The translations under genes were made by a program, and so were the position numbers. From assembly GCA_024998645.1 (NCBI GenBank), contig JACOEJ010000001.1, positions 40,506 to 104,505 on the forward strand: DNA of 64,000 nt. Reading direction: 5' to 3'. Origin of the DNA: Nitrospira sp. (GTDB taxonomy: Bacteria; Nitrospirota; Nitrospiria; Nitrospirales; Nitrospiraceae). The notes under the pieces were generated by a model. The model saw only the letters and a program-made list of their open reading frames with translations, did not search any database and was not told the DNA's origin. Positions within the stretch are counted from its first letter, which is position 1. Every line of letters begins with the position of its first letter. Shown in pieces: positions 43,031 through 52,034 of this stretch.

Positions 43031-43885
43031 TTAGTACGGTATATCCGCCGGCTTGCCACCCTTCGGCCAATCGAGCTGCTTGCCGGGGAAATCCGGACGC
43101 GGCTGGCTGTTCACATAGGCCGCCACATCGAAGGCTTCATCGTCGGTCAGTGTCCAACCCCAGCCCCTCGGCATATTGGACTTGATAAACGACGCCGCCA
43201 CCGTGACGCGAGCCATCCCGGCTGCAACATTGTAGGAATGCGGACCCCAGACCGGCGGCGCGGCCATCGTCCCCTGTCCGTCCGCGCCATGGCAGAACAC
43301 ACACTTCGTGGCAAACTGCTTCTTGCCGTTCACGAGATCCGGAATGTGACTGGAGGTCAGACGTGGAATCCCTCGCCACGGCACCGCACTGCCCGGCGGG
43401 ACGTTTTGCGATAACCATTCGATATAGGCCACGACGGCCTGCAACTTAGAACTATCGGGGGGAAGGGCCTTGCCGTTCATACTGCGTTCGAAACATTCGT
43501 TGATGCGGTCCGCCAGCGTCATCTGCCGGTCCGCCCGCGCCCGATACTCCGGATACAAACGGCTGATGCCCACAAAAGACGCGGTGTTCGGATTCATGCC
43601 GGCATCGAGATGACAATTCGTACAATTCAGCCGATTGCCCACATAGGGACGCCCATAGTCCTGCGTATCGACCACGATCTTGTAGCCTAAACGTATCTGT
43701 TCCCCTCGCTGATCGCCCGGGATCGCATCCGGCGATGGCGGCGCAAACAACATATCAGCGGACGTTAACCCGTCCCCCCGGTGGCCGGACTCAAGAGTCG
43801 AAACGGCCTTCGGGGTTGGCGTGCACCCCCCCTCGCCGACCAAAAATCCAACCACCATAACGCAGGTCCAGAAATATGATCGCAT
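43031..43885 (-). CDS. TsdA-like dihaem cytochrome (thiosulfate dehydrogenase family)
   Basis: This 284-residue protein has a lipobox (VGFLVGEGGC) and two haem sites. The first is NRLNCTNCHLDAG followed by FVGISRLYPEYRARADRQ and DRINECFERSMNGKALPPDSS; the second is CVFCHGADGQGTM. The first-domain phrases are characteristic of TsdA, which joins two thiosulfates to tetrathionate (or the reverse). Whether the catalytic Cys ligand of TsdA is retained cannot be settled by eye. GAGGAG precedes ATG 43885. Confidence 0.85.
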   Translation of the reverse strand: MRSYFWTCVMVVGFLVGEGGCTPTPKAVSTLESGHRGDGLTSADMLFAPPSPDAIPGDQRGEQIRLGYKIVVDTQDYGRPYVGNRLNCTNCHLDAGMNPNTASFVGISRLYPEYRARADRQMTLADRINECFERSMNGKALPPDSSKLQAVVAYIEWLSQNVPPGSAVPWRGIPRLTSSHIPDLVNGKKQFATKCVFCHGADGQGTMAAPPVWGPHSYNVAAGMARVTVAASFIKSNMPRGWGWTLTDDEAFDVAAYVNSQPRPDFPGKQLDWPKGGKPADIPY

Positions 43886-43895
43886 GGGCTCCTCG

Positions 43896-44114
43896 CTAGC
43901 TCTTTCTTCCTGAGGTGATGGGACAGGTATTGATCCCGAACACGGCCCACAGCGGGCAAAATCCAATTGCGCCCGTCACCAGCGCAATAGTCCCAACCAC
44001 CAGTGCCACCCCGGTACCCACCGGCGGCAACCCCGCAAAGGCCCCGATTCCAAGTGCCAGAATACCAACGACAATTCGAATGGGTCGCTCAATTCCGCCC
44101 ACGTTGCATGTCAC
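43896..44114 (-). CDS. DUF2892 membrane protein
   Basis: This 72-residue protein begins MTCNVGGIERPIRIVVGILALGIGAFAG and contains a second helix (GVALVVGTIALVTGAIGFCPLWAVFGINTC). This is the YgaP-tail/DUF2892 pattern, commonly adjacent to rhodanese or sulfur genes. GTG 44114 follows AGGAGG at 6 bases. Confidence 0.9.
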   Translation of the reverse strand: MTCNVGGIERPIRIVVGILALGIGAFAGLPPVGTGVALVVGTIALVTGAIGFCPLWAVFGINTCPITSGRKS

Positions 44115-44210
44115 AATGGCACCTCCTGGTCTGAGGGATATATGAACTCTGTGCTACCGGCTGGTTGGAGGCACGGAGCCTGAAAGAGATTCATCCGCAC
44201 ATCAAGCGAC

Positions 44211-44576
44211 TTACTCCTGCCGGAACGTTCGCACATAGGCCAATACATCCCAGATTTCGTCGTCTGATAATGCAGTACTCCATGCCCCCATCGCCGTATT
44301 AGGCTTGCCATCGTGAATTCGTTTGAAGAGGCTGGCATCCAACCGGCTCTGGATACCCGGGGAGGTCAGGTCGGCCGGCTTTGGAACGAGGTGAAGTCCC
44401 ATCGTTCCCTTGCCGTCGATCCCATGACAGCGGATGCAGGTATTGGAATAGATTTCTCGACCGGTCACCGCGTCATATTCTTTCCCTGACGCGGGAAGAT
44501 CTTTCAATCCGCCGCCACCGAACCCGACCGAGACCATCCCGATCACAACGCTGAATATGATTCCGACAACACGCAT
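44211..44576 (-). CDS. monohaem c-type cytochrome
   Basis: This 121-residue exported protein has haem motif CIRCH near residue 48 and likely Met ligand in NTAMGAWSTALSDDEIWDVLAYVRTF. It is a close relative of the cytochrome at 49180-49530 (same KPADLTS and IHDG-x-x-NT segments). It is first in the operon running toward ppk2 and sits behind a sigma-54-type promoter. Confidence 0.92.
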   Translation of the reverse strand: MRVVGIIFSVVIGMVSVGFGGGGLKDLPASGKEYDAVTGREIYSNTCIRCHGIDGKGTMGLHLVPKPADLTSPGIQSRLDASLFKRIHDGKPNTAMGAWSTALSDDEIWDVLAYVRTFRQE

Positions 44577-44605
44577 ACGACCTCATCTGTTTACCAGAAA
44601 AGTAA

Positions 44606-44621
44606 TGCGAGCGATGTGCCA
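44606..44621 (-). promoter_or_regulatory. sigma-54 promoter for the cytochrome/sulfur operon
   Basis: Minus reading TGGCACATCGCTCGCA: perfect TGGCAC, five-base spacer, TCGCA. Predicted start near 44594. Confidence 0.6.
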
Positions 44622-44744
44622 TCGGTGCGGAAGTCAGGCGAGAAAACTATTCAATGATCCCAGTAGGTTAGCCTCTATGCCTGAAGGACGGATGGGCGCG
44701 TGAACTTCAACTGGCGAGAAACACCCCAGGCCAGCTTTCACACA

Positions 44745-44763
44745 TTGTCCCAGGATGCCCCAA
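44745..44763 (-). promoter_or_regulatory. degenerate activator palindrome upstream of the cytochrome/sulfur operon
   Basis: Minus reading TTGGGGCATCCTGGGACAA, centred ~147 bp before the -12; it keeps GCAT and GGACA of the proposed motif. Confidence 0.4.
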
Positions 44764-44773
44764 TACGAGGGAA

Positions 44774-45208
44774 TTAACGAATGGTTGGAACGAGGGTGAC
44801 GTGAGCCTTCATGGAGTTGGAAATGAGGCAATTGGCTTCAGCCTTTTCGATCAGCTCCTTCGCTTTGGCGGCATCCCCTCCGGCAGGAAGCGTAATCACC
44901 GGTTTCAGCATGATGGCCGTGAACTGAAACTTTCCCTCCACAAGTTCGAGCCGCCCTTCGGCGGAGCTCTCGTACGCCGTGAATGCTAATCCGGCCCGCT
45001 CGGCCACTGCGAGAAACGTCGTCATCAGACAGATATTCGCCGATGCCACGAACAAATCCTCCGGCGACCAGATGCCGTCGTGCCCTTTGAATTCCGGCGG
45101 CGTCGCGATCTGCACATCGGGTTTGCCCGCGCAGGAGATCACTCCCTTGCGCTGCTCCGTCCATTTCACTGCCGTGTGGTACAGATAGACTTTCGGTTTC
45201 GATTCCAT
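44774..45208 (-). CDS. OsmC-family protein, second copy
   Basis: This 144-residue protein has GIWSPEDLFVASANICLMTTFLAVAERAGLAF with the conserved Cys, and a second Cys in KAEANCLISNSMKAHV. The region before the cysteine differs from the copy at 42571, placing it in another OsmC subgroup. GGAAGGAGC precedes ATG. Probably a peroxide/persulfide reductase. Confidence 0.9.
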   Translation of the reverse strand: MESKPKVYLYHTAVKWTEQRKGVISCAGKPDVQIATPPEFKGHDGIWSPEDLFVASANICLMTTFLAVAERAGLAFTAYESSAEGRLELVEGKFQFTAIMLKPVITLPAGGDAAKAKELIEKAEANCLISNSMKAHVTLVPTIR

Positions 45209-45251
45209 GCTCCTTCCCCTTCTTCTTGTTTCTCAGGTTATATTTCACGTT

Positions 45252-45701
45252 TCACGGCTTTATGTACGCCCACCCTTGCTCCTGTCGCTCCATCAGCCGC
45301 ACCATCGCCGGTACCGTATCGCCGACTTCATCGAGCAGATCTTCACGCGAGACCTGCATCGCCTTCATCGTGTTGGAACAGGCCGTGTACTGCACCCCGT
45401 ACTCGGTCTTGAGCTGAGCCAGTTCAGCGCCGAATGTGGTCGTCTTCTTGGTGAGCAGCCCGAGCCCGGCCCCATGCACCACCAGTTCCAGTTCAAGACG
45501 CTCGCGCCCGACCGCCTGATAGAGATGACGGATATTATTCAATACTCCCCGTTGAACTTTCTCATCGCCTGAATTCAGATGCATGACGACACGATGTTGC
45601 TGATCCGGTTGATTCTGCCGACCAACTCTGTCTCCGGCCAAGAGAGGTGACGCCATGACCACCACTAGAAGCGCTGACATGGCAACCCACTGTTTCCTCA
45701 T
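45252..45701 (-). CDS. exported DsrE-like protein
   Basis: This 149-residue protein has a signal peptide (AMSALLVVVMASPLLAGD) and a DsrE-like core (VVMHLNSGDEKVQRGVLNNIRHLYQAV; ELELVVHGAGLGLLTK; GVQYTACSNTMKAM). The single cysteine in YTACSNTM matches the active cysteine of periplasmic DsrE proteins. GGGGGGAG precedes ATG. Confidence 0.85.
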   Translation of the reverse strand: MRKQWVAMSALLVVVMASPLLAGDRVGRQNQPDQQHRVVMHLNSGDEKVQRGVLNNIRHLYQAVGRERLELELVVHGAGLGLLTKKTTTFGAELAQLKTEYGVQYTACSNTMKAMQVSREDLLDEVGDTVPAMVRLMERQEQGWAYIKP

Positions 45702-45725
45702 AGCTCCCCCCCGTCACTGGCGATA

Positions 45726-46268
45726 TTAGGATGAACCGCCGGCTATCAGTCGAATCAGCTGTGCCGCGGCCCAGACAAAAAATACTCCGTACACCGATCC
45801 AAAAAACCAGGGAAAGCTGACGGCGCGATGGGCCCACCACTGGCGATGTTGGCGGAACGCCCAGTTCGGCAGGAATACCGGCGGCTCGTTCCGTGGGTCT
45901 TGAATCGGCTGCCTCGACTCATGGAGCTGATAGAGACTCGTGACCAGCTTCTGCCGATCCCAGCCGGGAGATTGCTCGATCCCGCGCAACCGCCACTCCC
46001 ACAAGGCATTCTGGCCCGACAATCGTCCAAGCACGATCGCCATCTGGAGGCACATCAACACGCCAAACGCGCAGAGCAGGACAATCAAGATGGTGAACGA
46101 CAGAGGCAGCAATTCCCGCGACACTATCAGGCCGATCACCGCCACGAAAATGGAATGCGCCGTCAGGTAGTCGGAGAGCATCGTATGATAGTCGCGCACT
46201 CCCGAAGTCCAGAGCATCAGCAGATGCTCATAACTGGAATCGAGATCGGAGTTAGCTGCCGCAGTCAT
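45726..46268 (-). CDS. membrane protein with three or four helices, unknown function
   Basis: This 180-residue protein has transmembrane segments at ~38-58 (FVAVIGLIVSRELL), 60-80 (LSFTILIVLLCAFGVLMCLQMAIVL) and ~150-172 (PWFFGSVYGVFFVWAAAQLI), with a long Arg/Trp-rich cytoplasmic loop between. It resembles RipA-like small integral proteins of mixed annotation. Start ATG 46268 has GGGAGG upstream. No firm family. Confidence 0.7.
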   Translation of the reverse strand: MTAAANSDLDSSYEHLLMLWTSGVRDYHTMLSDYLTAHSIFVAVIGLIVSRELLPLSFTILIVLLCAFGVLMCLQMAIVLGRLSGQNALWEWRLRGIEQSPGWDRQKLVTSLYQLHESRQPIQDPRNEPPVFLPNWAFRQHRQWWAHRAVSFPWFFGSVYGVFFVWAAAQLIRLIAGGSS

Positions 46269-46381
46269 CCTGGCCTCCCGTCCGTCATGTACTACTAAAC
46301 TCCGCACCAGCCGCAAGGGTGTGAGGGCGCCTCCCGTAGCGCAATCACCGACGATCTTTCAGTTCCCCAACATCATCGGAC

Positions 46382-48985
46382 TCAGAGGGGTGCCGGGATT
46401 TGCGGGATGGACAGTCCCTTCGCATTGCCTCTACCAAACCGTTTCGTCGCTTCAAAGGCGACGAGACTGACAATCCCCGCAGCCACACACACAGCCAGAT
46501 CAATGGGCTCGAGTGCTGAGAACCGAAATACCTCCCGCAGAAACGGGAGAGTCAGCACAAGCGTCAATAACGCCAGGGCGCTCCCGGCCACCCACCACAG
46601 GGCTTGATTGGGCACGCGAAACATGTCGGCCATTGAGCGTGACCAAGACCGATTGGTAACGATGAGTCCGAGACTCGCCAATATCAGCGCCGTGAACGTC
46701 AATGTTCTCGCATGCTCCGCACCGTCACCACGGTACAGCGAAACAGAAAAGATCGTCAGCACAATCAGGAACAGACAGAGCCCTTGCACCAGACCCAGCG
46801 TGATGGTGGATCGATCAAAGAGCGGGGCATCGGTGGCACGTGGCGGTCGGCGCATGATGTCGTTTTCTTCCGACTCCGCTTCGAAGACGATTGAACAGGC
46901 CGGATCGATAATCAGCTGCAGGAATAAGATGTGGACCGGCAACAGAATCAACGGCCAGCCCAACATGACCGGCACGAGCGACAAACCGACGATCGGGAAA
47001 TGCGCCGCGATCACGAAGGCGATGGCCTTCTTCAGGTTGTCGAAAATCCGTCGCCCCAGCTTCACCGCCTCAACGATCGATGAGAAATCGTCATCCAACA
47101 ACACCACCCCCGCCGCTTCGCGCGCCACATCGGTCCCGCGCCCCCCCATGGCGATACCGATATCCGCCGCCTTCAGTGCCGGAGCATCGTTGACGCCGTC
47201 TCCGGTCATCGCGACGATTTCACCGCTGGCCTTGAGCGCATTCACGAGACGAAGCTTTTGCTCCGGCACGACCCGACAGAATACGTTGATACGGCCGACC
47301 TGACGCTGCAACTCCGCATCGCTCATGGCATCAAGCTCCGGCCCGGAAATGATGCCATCGTCAGACACGAGGCCGATTTGCTGTGCGATCCTCCGCGCAG
47401 TGGTCGGATGATCCCCTGTCATCATTACCACCCGAATACCGGCTTCCCGGCTCTCCTTGATCGCCGCAGGAACGGCGGGGCGTACCGGATCCAGTAGGCC
47501 GATAAGCCCGAGCAGCTGGAACTCGAAATCATGCTGGATGTCCGGCAAGGTAGTGCGCATAAACCTCGCCTGAGCCACACCCAACACGCGTAGGCCTTGC
47601 TCCGCCATGACATTGATCTGCCGGCTGACCGCTTCGGCTCGTTGCGGATCCAGGTGGCACAAATCTACGATCGCTTCCGGGGCACCCTTGGCGGCAATGA
47701 CATATCGGTCGCCCTCTGGTGATTGCCACACCCGGGACATCGCCAGCAGCTCCGGAGATAACGGATACTCTTCCACCAGCATCCAGTCCTCGTGCCAATG
47801 TTCTGTGCCGGCAAGGAGCGTCTGTCCCGCATCACGGATGGCCTTTTCCATCGGGTCAAACGGATCGCGTTGACTTGCCAGAACACTGAACTCCAGCAGC
47901 TCGTGATACGTCTCGGGGAGGCCACCGGGGTCAGGCGCACTGACATCGAACGATTGTCCGTCGACAGACACCATCGCCAGCGCCATGCGGTTCTGAGTCA
48001 GCGTGCCGGTCTTGTCGACACAGAGCACCGTGGTCGATCCAAGCGATTCGACTGCGGGGATGTGCCGAATCAAGACTCGTTTTTTGGAGAGGCGCCACGC
48101 CCCTAACCCGAGAAAAATCGTGAGAATGACCGGCAGCTCTTCCGGCAAAATGGCCATGGCCAGCGTAATCCCGACGAGGAACCCGTTCAGCCAATCGGTG
48201 CGGGTCACGCCATACCAGATGGCCACGAGGGCCGCCAGCGCTAACCCGACCCAGGCCAATCGTTTCACCGTGACCCCGGTTTCACGCTGAATGCGAGTCG
48301 GTTCCTGCTCCAGGCGAGTCAACGCCTTGCCGATACGGCCGATTTCCGTGCGCGGTCCGGTTGCATGGACCGTCGCAGTCCCTTTCCCTTGCACCACCAG
48401 CGAGCCTGAAAAGATGAAGGGCAGATCATCGCCCCCCGGCCGCCCCTGCTGTGTCTCCTGGGCCCGACCGGCCCTCTTTCGCACAGGAACGGATTCCCCC
48501 GTCAGGAGCGACTCGTCGATTGCCAGGACCGAACAGGACCTCAGCACCGCATCGGCCGGCACTCGATCACCTTCGGCGAGCATGATGAGATCGCCGCACA
48601 CGACATCTCGGCCGGGAATCCGAATTGGTTCACCATCACGGACCACCAACGCGCGCGGGCTGGACAGGTCGCGCAGCGCCTCCAATGCGCGTTCAGTTTT
48701 TCGTTCCTGAAACAATGTGATGCCTATCACGATACAGACAAACCCGAGCAGCATCAGCGCCTCTTGGGCATCCCCGATGACCAGGTAAATCGCACCACAG
48801 ATCATCAACAGTATGAACATCGGCTCGCGGGCCACATTGAACGCGATCGCCCACGTGCTCCGCGGCTTGGAGGAAGGCAATTCGTTATAACCCTCCGTCG
48901 CTATGAGTGCTTCCGCGGCGGCGGCCGTTAAGCCCGCTGTCGAGGCCGTAATCGGCAGACGATCGTTTAATTCACGCGTTGGCAA
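46382..48985 (-). CDS. cation-translocating P-type ATPase (Ca2+-type, P2)
   Basis: This 867-residue pump has the actuator TGES (SLLTGESVPV), phosphorylation loop DKTGTLTQN (~325), nucleotide-site KGAPE and hinge TGDGVNDAPAL (~600), and about ten membrane segments. M4 reads PEELPVILT and M6 LIIDPACSIVFEAE, so the ion may not be Ca2+ alone. The N-terminal domain (ASTAGLTAAAAEALIATEGYNELP) is the usual cation-ATPase N-terminus. TTG 48985 follows GAGGTG. Such pumps recur in hypoxia islands. Confidence 0.9.
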   Translation of the reverse strand: MPTRELNDRLPITASTAGLTAAAAEALIATEGYNELPSSKPRSTWAIAFNVAREPMFILLMICGAIYLVIGDAQEALMLLGFVCIVIGITLFQERKTERALEALRDLSSPRALVVRDGEPIRIPGRDVVCGDLIMLAEGDRVPADAVLRSCSVLAIDESLLTGESVPVRKRAGRAQETQQGRPGGDDLPFIFSGSLVVQGKGTATVHATGPRTEIGRIGKALTRLEQEPTRIQRETGVTVKRLAWVGLALAALVAIWYGVTRTDWLNGFLVGITLAMAILPEELPVILTIFLGLGAWRLSKKRVLIRHIPAVESLGSTTVLCVDKTGTLTQNRMALAMVSVDGQSFDVSAPDPGGLPETYHELLEFSVLASQRDPFDPMEKAIRDAGQTLLAGTEHWHEDWMLVEEYPLSPELLAMSRVWQSPEGDRYVIAAKGAPEAIVDLCHLDPQRAEAVSRQINVMAEQGLRVLGVAQARFMRTTLPDIQHDFEFQLLGLIGLLDPVRPAVPAAIKESREAGIRVVMMTGDHPTTARRIAQQIGLVSDDGIISGPELDAMSDAELQRQVGRINVFCRVVPEQKLRLVNALKASGEIVAMTGDGVNDAPALKAADIGIAMGGRGTDVAREAAGVVLLDDDFSSIVEAVKLGRRIFDNLKKAIAFVIAAHFPIVGLSLVPVMLGWPLILLPVHILFLQLIIDPACSIVFEAESEENDIMRRPPRATDAPLFDRSTITLGLVQGLCLFLIVLTIFSVSLYRGDGAEHARTLTFTALILASLGLIVTNRSWSRSMADMFRVPNQALWWVAGSALALLTLVLTLPFLREVFRFSALEPIDLAVCVAAGIVSLVAFEATKRFGRGNAKGLSIPQIPAPL

Positions 48986-49179
48986 TCACACCTCTGGGCC
49001 ACACTCATTGGCATTGGCAACGGCTGGTTCATCTTGGCTATGGACGGCACCATCACTCGTGCAAGCTCTCAGCCTGCCGATGAAGGACGGGCAATCGGAC
49101 AGCGCATTGCCTGGAATACCGAGTTTGTACGCGACTGGGAGTATGAGATGGGCCGACTCCCGAAACAATCGCACCATCC

Positions 49180-49530
49180 TCATCGAGGAAAGGTCAGGAT
49201 GTAGGCCAACACATCGCGGATCGCCTCATCCGACAATGTCGTCTTCCACGCGTCCATCACCGTATTCGTCCGGCCGTCATGGATGCTTCGGAGTAACCGC
49301 GAATCGGGTTTCATCAGGACCTCGCTCGACGTCAGATCCGCCACCGGCGGATCAAACTGCGTCGCGCCGTCCCCTCTCCCCTGCGGGCCATGGCAGGCCA
49401 GGCAATATTTCTCATAGACCTGCTTCCCTCGAGACAGATTCGCTTCGCCGGCCGCATGTCCTGGAATGACCGGCACCAGCCACCAGCCGATCACGGCGAC
49501 CACGATCATCTGCATGCGAAAATCCATCAT
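49180..49530 (-). CDS. monohaem c-type cytochrome
   Basis: This 116-residue exported protein has a signal peptide (MIVVAVIGWWLVPVIPGHAA), CLACH near residue 42 and Met ligand candidate in NTVMDAWKTTLSDEAIRDVLAYI. It is similar to 44211-44576. It sits 40 bases after the lipid-transport lipoprotein gene in the Mla operon. Confidence 0.92.
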   Translation of the reverse strand: MMDFRMQMIVVAVIGWWLVPVIPGHAAGEANLSRGKQVYEKYCLACHGPQGRGDGATQFDPPVADLTSSEVLMKPDSRLLRSIHDGRTNTVMDAWKTTLSDEAIRDVLAYILTFPR

Positions 49531-49570
49531 GATCTCCCTACCGCCCCGCTTCGAATGGCCTGCCGCTCAT

Positions 49571-50203
49571 CTACCGATTGCACTCCGGCTGATGCCGCAC
49601 ACAGCTCTGGAGCCACGACGTGACCTGCGTGAGCACGGCGGCGGTTGCCTGGTTCGCCGCCAATACACCCCCGTAGGCATCCTCGCTCGGAGCCTGGGCC
49701 ACCGCTTCGAATGTTTTCGTACTCACAACGCGAGACTCTTTGAGATCCACGAGCTGGCTGCGGAGCGTCATCCGCACGCGGCTCGGCCGTTGCAGAAACT
49801 CCTGCTGAACGGCGAACCCCGCCACATCCAACCGATAATCCCCGCGAATGGAACTCGGCAAGGCGACGACCGTGCGCCAGTCACCGGTTCGACCGGCCGA
49901 CTGCACCAGCAACGGCGAGAACAGACGCGCGGGACTCTCGGCCCATTGATTCGCGGCGTAGTACTCCAATTCGAACTGCCGCGTGACATAGACCATCCGC
50001 TGCGTCTCAAACCCGGGTTCCGCCTGTGGCAGACTCACCAACAAGACCGGCCCATCCACTGGAACAGGAAGCCCTTCATCAGACCCTCCGTCCACACTCA
50101 ATTGAAAGGTATGAACCGGAAGGGCATCGCCCCGCGGCGAGAGACAGCCCGGTGCCGTCAACAACAACAGCGTCAATACCGTTCGTCCAGACCACGATTT
50201 CAT
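49571..50203 (-). CDS. ABC-type transport auxiliary lipoprotein (PqiC/LptE-like)
   Basis: This 210-residue protein has a lipobox (LTLLLLTAPGC) and the auxiliary lipoprotein pattern VYVTRQFELEYYAANQWAESPARLFSPLLVQSAGRTG near ~70-110, followed by DYRLDVAGFAVQQEF. It probably acts in the outer membrane or periplasm with the MlaD-type protein next door. GGGAGG precedes ATG. Confidence 0.85.
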   Translation of the reverse strand: MKSWSGRTVLTLLLLTAPGCLSPRGDALPVHTFQLSVDGGSDEGLPVPVDGPVLLVSLPQAEPGFETQRMVYVTRQFELEYYAANQWAESPARLFSPLLVQSAGRTGDWRTVVALPSSIRGDYRLDVAGFAVQQEFLQRPSRVRMTLRSQLVDLKESRVVSTKTFEAVAQAPSEDAYGGVLAANQATAAVLTQVTSWLQSCVRHQPECNR

Positions 50204-50213
50204 CTGTGCCTCC

Positions 50214-51176
50214 CTACTCGCCGGGCCCGCGGCGCTGCGCCGGCTTCCCGAACACCAGCGCGTTCGGTTCCCGCTCCAGATCGCGCACCACGCGATTGAG
50301 GGTTCCGGTCAATTGCCGCAGTTCGCTCACCAACAGACTCGACTCCGGCAAGGTCTGTCGTGAGAACTGCTCGACCTCCGGCTTCGTCTCATTGACCAAC
50401 GCCCCGACGGCTTTGCTCGTCACCGCCAACTCGTCGGTCAATCGCTGAAGCGACAGGGCACTCTTGTTGATCCGCCCGAGCAGCAACGGTACATGCTCGT
50501 TGAGCGACAGGGTCATCTTCGCGAGATTGTCCGCACTCCGCTCCGCGCCGGTCAGCCCGCGGTCCAGCTGATCTTTATGAGCGGCGATCGTCTGCGCCAC
50601 CTCGGACAGATCTTTGAGCGTCTGCTTTAACCGGACACTGTTCTCCTCATCCACCACCTCCGACGCCCCCTTCACCAACACGTCAAGATCGGTGAGCAGT
50701 TTGGTCAGCCCCTTTTCGGATAAGAGCCGGGACACAGCCTCGTCGAGACGAAAGAACAAGGACGGCCCCGTCTTAATGACGGGGTATGCCTGCCCTGCCG
50801 CCGCCTGCAGCGGAGGAGCCTCCCGGCTTCCCCCGGTCAGATTGATCGTCGCCAGGCCCGTCAATCCCTGGGTCTCGAGAACGGCGATGGTATCGGTCTT
50901 GATCGGCGTCCCGCGGGCAATATCCAACGTCAGCCGCACCTCTTCGGGATTGTTCTGATTCAAATCAATGGCCTTCACCCGTCCCACATCGACGCCGCGA
51001 TACTTCACCGTGGAGTCCACGCTCAAGCCGGCGACGGACTCCCGCATAAACGCTTCGTACCGGTCATTGACGCCGCGGTAGTCCGTTTTCCCCAGCCAGA
51101 ACATGGCGATCACCATCGCCGCGCCGAGAACGACGACAAAGGAGCCCACGAGAAAATAATTTACCTTCGGTTCCAT
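50214..51176 (-). CDS. mlaD: MlaD-type MCE-domain protein
   Basis: This 320-residue protein has one N-terminal membrane helix (YFLVGSFVVVLGAAMVIAMFWL), an MCE domain (~45-125, AGLSVDSTVKYRGVDVGRVKAIDL; ARGTPIKTDTIAVLETQGLTGLATINLTGG) and a long helical C-terminus. It binds phospholipid between membranes as part of MlaFEDB-type transporters. GAGGG precedes ATG. Confidence 0.93.
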   Translation of the reverse strand: MEPKVNYFLVGSFVVVLGAAMVIAMFWLGKTDYRGVNDRYEAFMRESVAGLSVDSTVKYRGVDVGRVKAIDLNQNNPEEVRLTLDIARGTPIKTDTIAVLETQGLTGLATINLTGGSREAPPLQAAAGQAYPVIKTGPSLFFRLDEAVSRLLSEKGLTKLLTDLDVLVKGASEVVDEENSVRLKQTLKDLSEVAQTIAAHKDQLDRGLTGAERSADNLAKMTLSLNEHVPLLLGRINKSALSLQRLTDELAVTSKAVGALVNETKPEVEQFSRQTLPESSLLVSELRQLTGTLNRVVRDLEREPNALVFGKPAQRRGPGE

Positions 51177-51216
51177 GACACCCTCATTCTACTCGCTTCC
51201 TGCTCTCCTGAACGCG

Positions 51217-52032
51217 TCACGTGCGGCGACCTTGTTGATTCCAGGCCGCCTGCTCCTGCGCCGCCCGCCCCCGCTGGCCCTGGAAATATTCACGAATGAC
51301 GGGGTCGTCGGACTGTGACAACTCCTGCATCGTCCCGACGCCGAGGACCTTCCCGTTACCCAAGACGGCCACCCGATCGGCGATGCGCCACAGCGAATCC
51401 AGATCGTGCGTCACCATGACCACCGTCAGCCCCAGCAGGCGCTTCAGAGAGAGCACCAGATCATCAAATCCCGCGGCGATGATCGGATCCAAACCGGCCG
51501 TCGGCTCATCGAGGAACAACAGTTCAGGATCCATCACGATCGCCCGGGCCAGCGCCGCCCGCCGCCGCATCCCGCCGCTCAACTCGCTGGGAAATTTGGT
51601 GGCGCTATCCGGCGGCAATCCCACCATTGCAATCTTGACGGCCACAATCTCCCGGATCAGCTGTGCGCTCAGGCCCGTAAATTCCCGCAGCGGCACCGCG
51701 ACATTTTCCGCCAGCGTGAAGGAACTGAACAACGCGCCCTGCTGGAACATCACCCCGAACCGCCGATGGATCGGTCGACCGTCGTATTCTTCCAACGCCC
51801 GGCTGTCTAAACCGAATAGGTGGATCGAACCGGACGAGGGTGTGAGCAGCCCCACGATTTCCCTCAGCAACGTCGATTTTCCGCACCCGTTGCCGCCGGC
51901 AATAGCAAAGACTTCGCCGCGCCGGACCGAAAGGTTCACGTCCGCGTGCACCACGGCCTGGCCGAATCGAGTCGCCACATGGCTGACCTCGATAATCGAT
52001 TGCTGTTTCTCGACGCGTTCTGGGTTCGCCAT
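51217..52032 (-). CDS. mlaF: MlaF-type ABC transporter ATPase
   Basis: This 271-residue ATPase has Walker A GGNGCGKSTLL, Q-loop MFQQGALF, ABC signature LSGGMRRRAALARAIVMDPELLFLDEPTAGLDP (the key part), and H-loop VMVTHDLD. It powers lipid transport with MlaE. It begins two bases after the mlaE stop, so the pair is coupled. Confidence 0.93.
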   Translation of the reverse strand: MANPERVEKQQSIIEVSHVATRFGQAVVHADVNLSVRRGEVFAIAGGNGCGKSTLLREIVGLLTPSSGSIHLFGLDSRALEEYDGRPIHRRFGVMFQQGALFSSFTLAENVAVPLREFTGLSAQLIREIVAVKIAMVGLPPDSATKFPSELSGGMRRRAALARAIVMDPELLFLDEPTAGLDPIIAAGFDDLVLSLKRLLGLTVVMVTHDLDSLWRIADRVAVLGNGKVLGVGTMQELSQSDDPVIREYFQGQRGRAAQEQAAWNQQGRRT

Positions 52033-52034
52033 TG

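Noticed and set aside
49060-49075. sigma-54-like AGGCTGAGAGCTTGCA on the minus strand before the P-type ATPase
   Set aside because: No matching palindrome was found at the expected distance, and the -24 side is poor.
49040-49204. 54-codon plus-strand frame (MDGTITRASSQPADEGRAIG...) before the P-type ATPase
   Set aside because: It has protein-like composition but no ribosome site and it overlaps the cytochrome end; no homology recognised.
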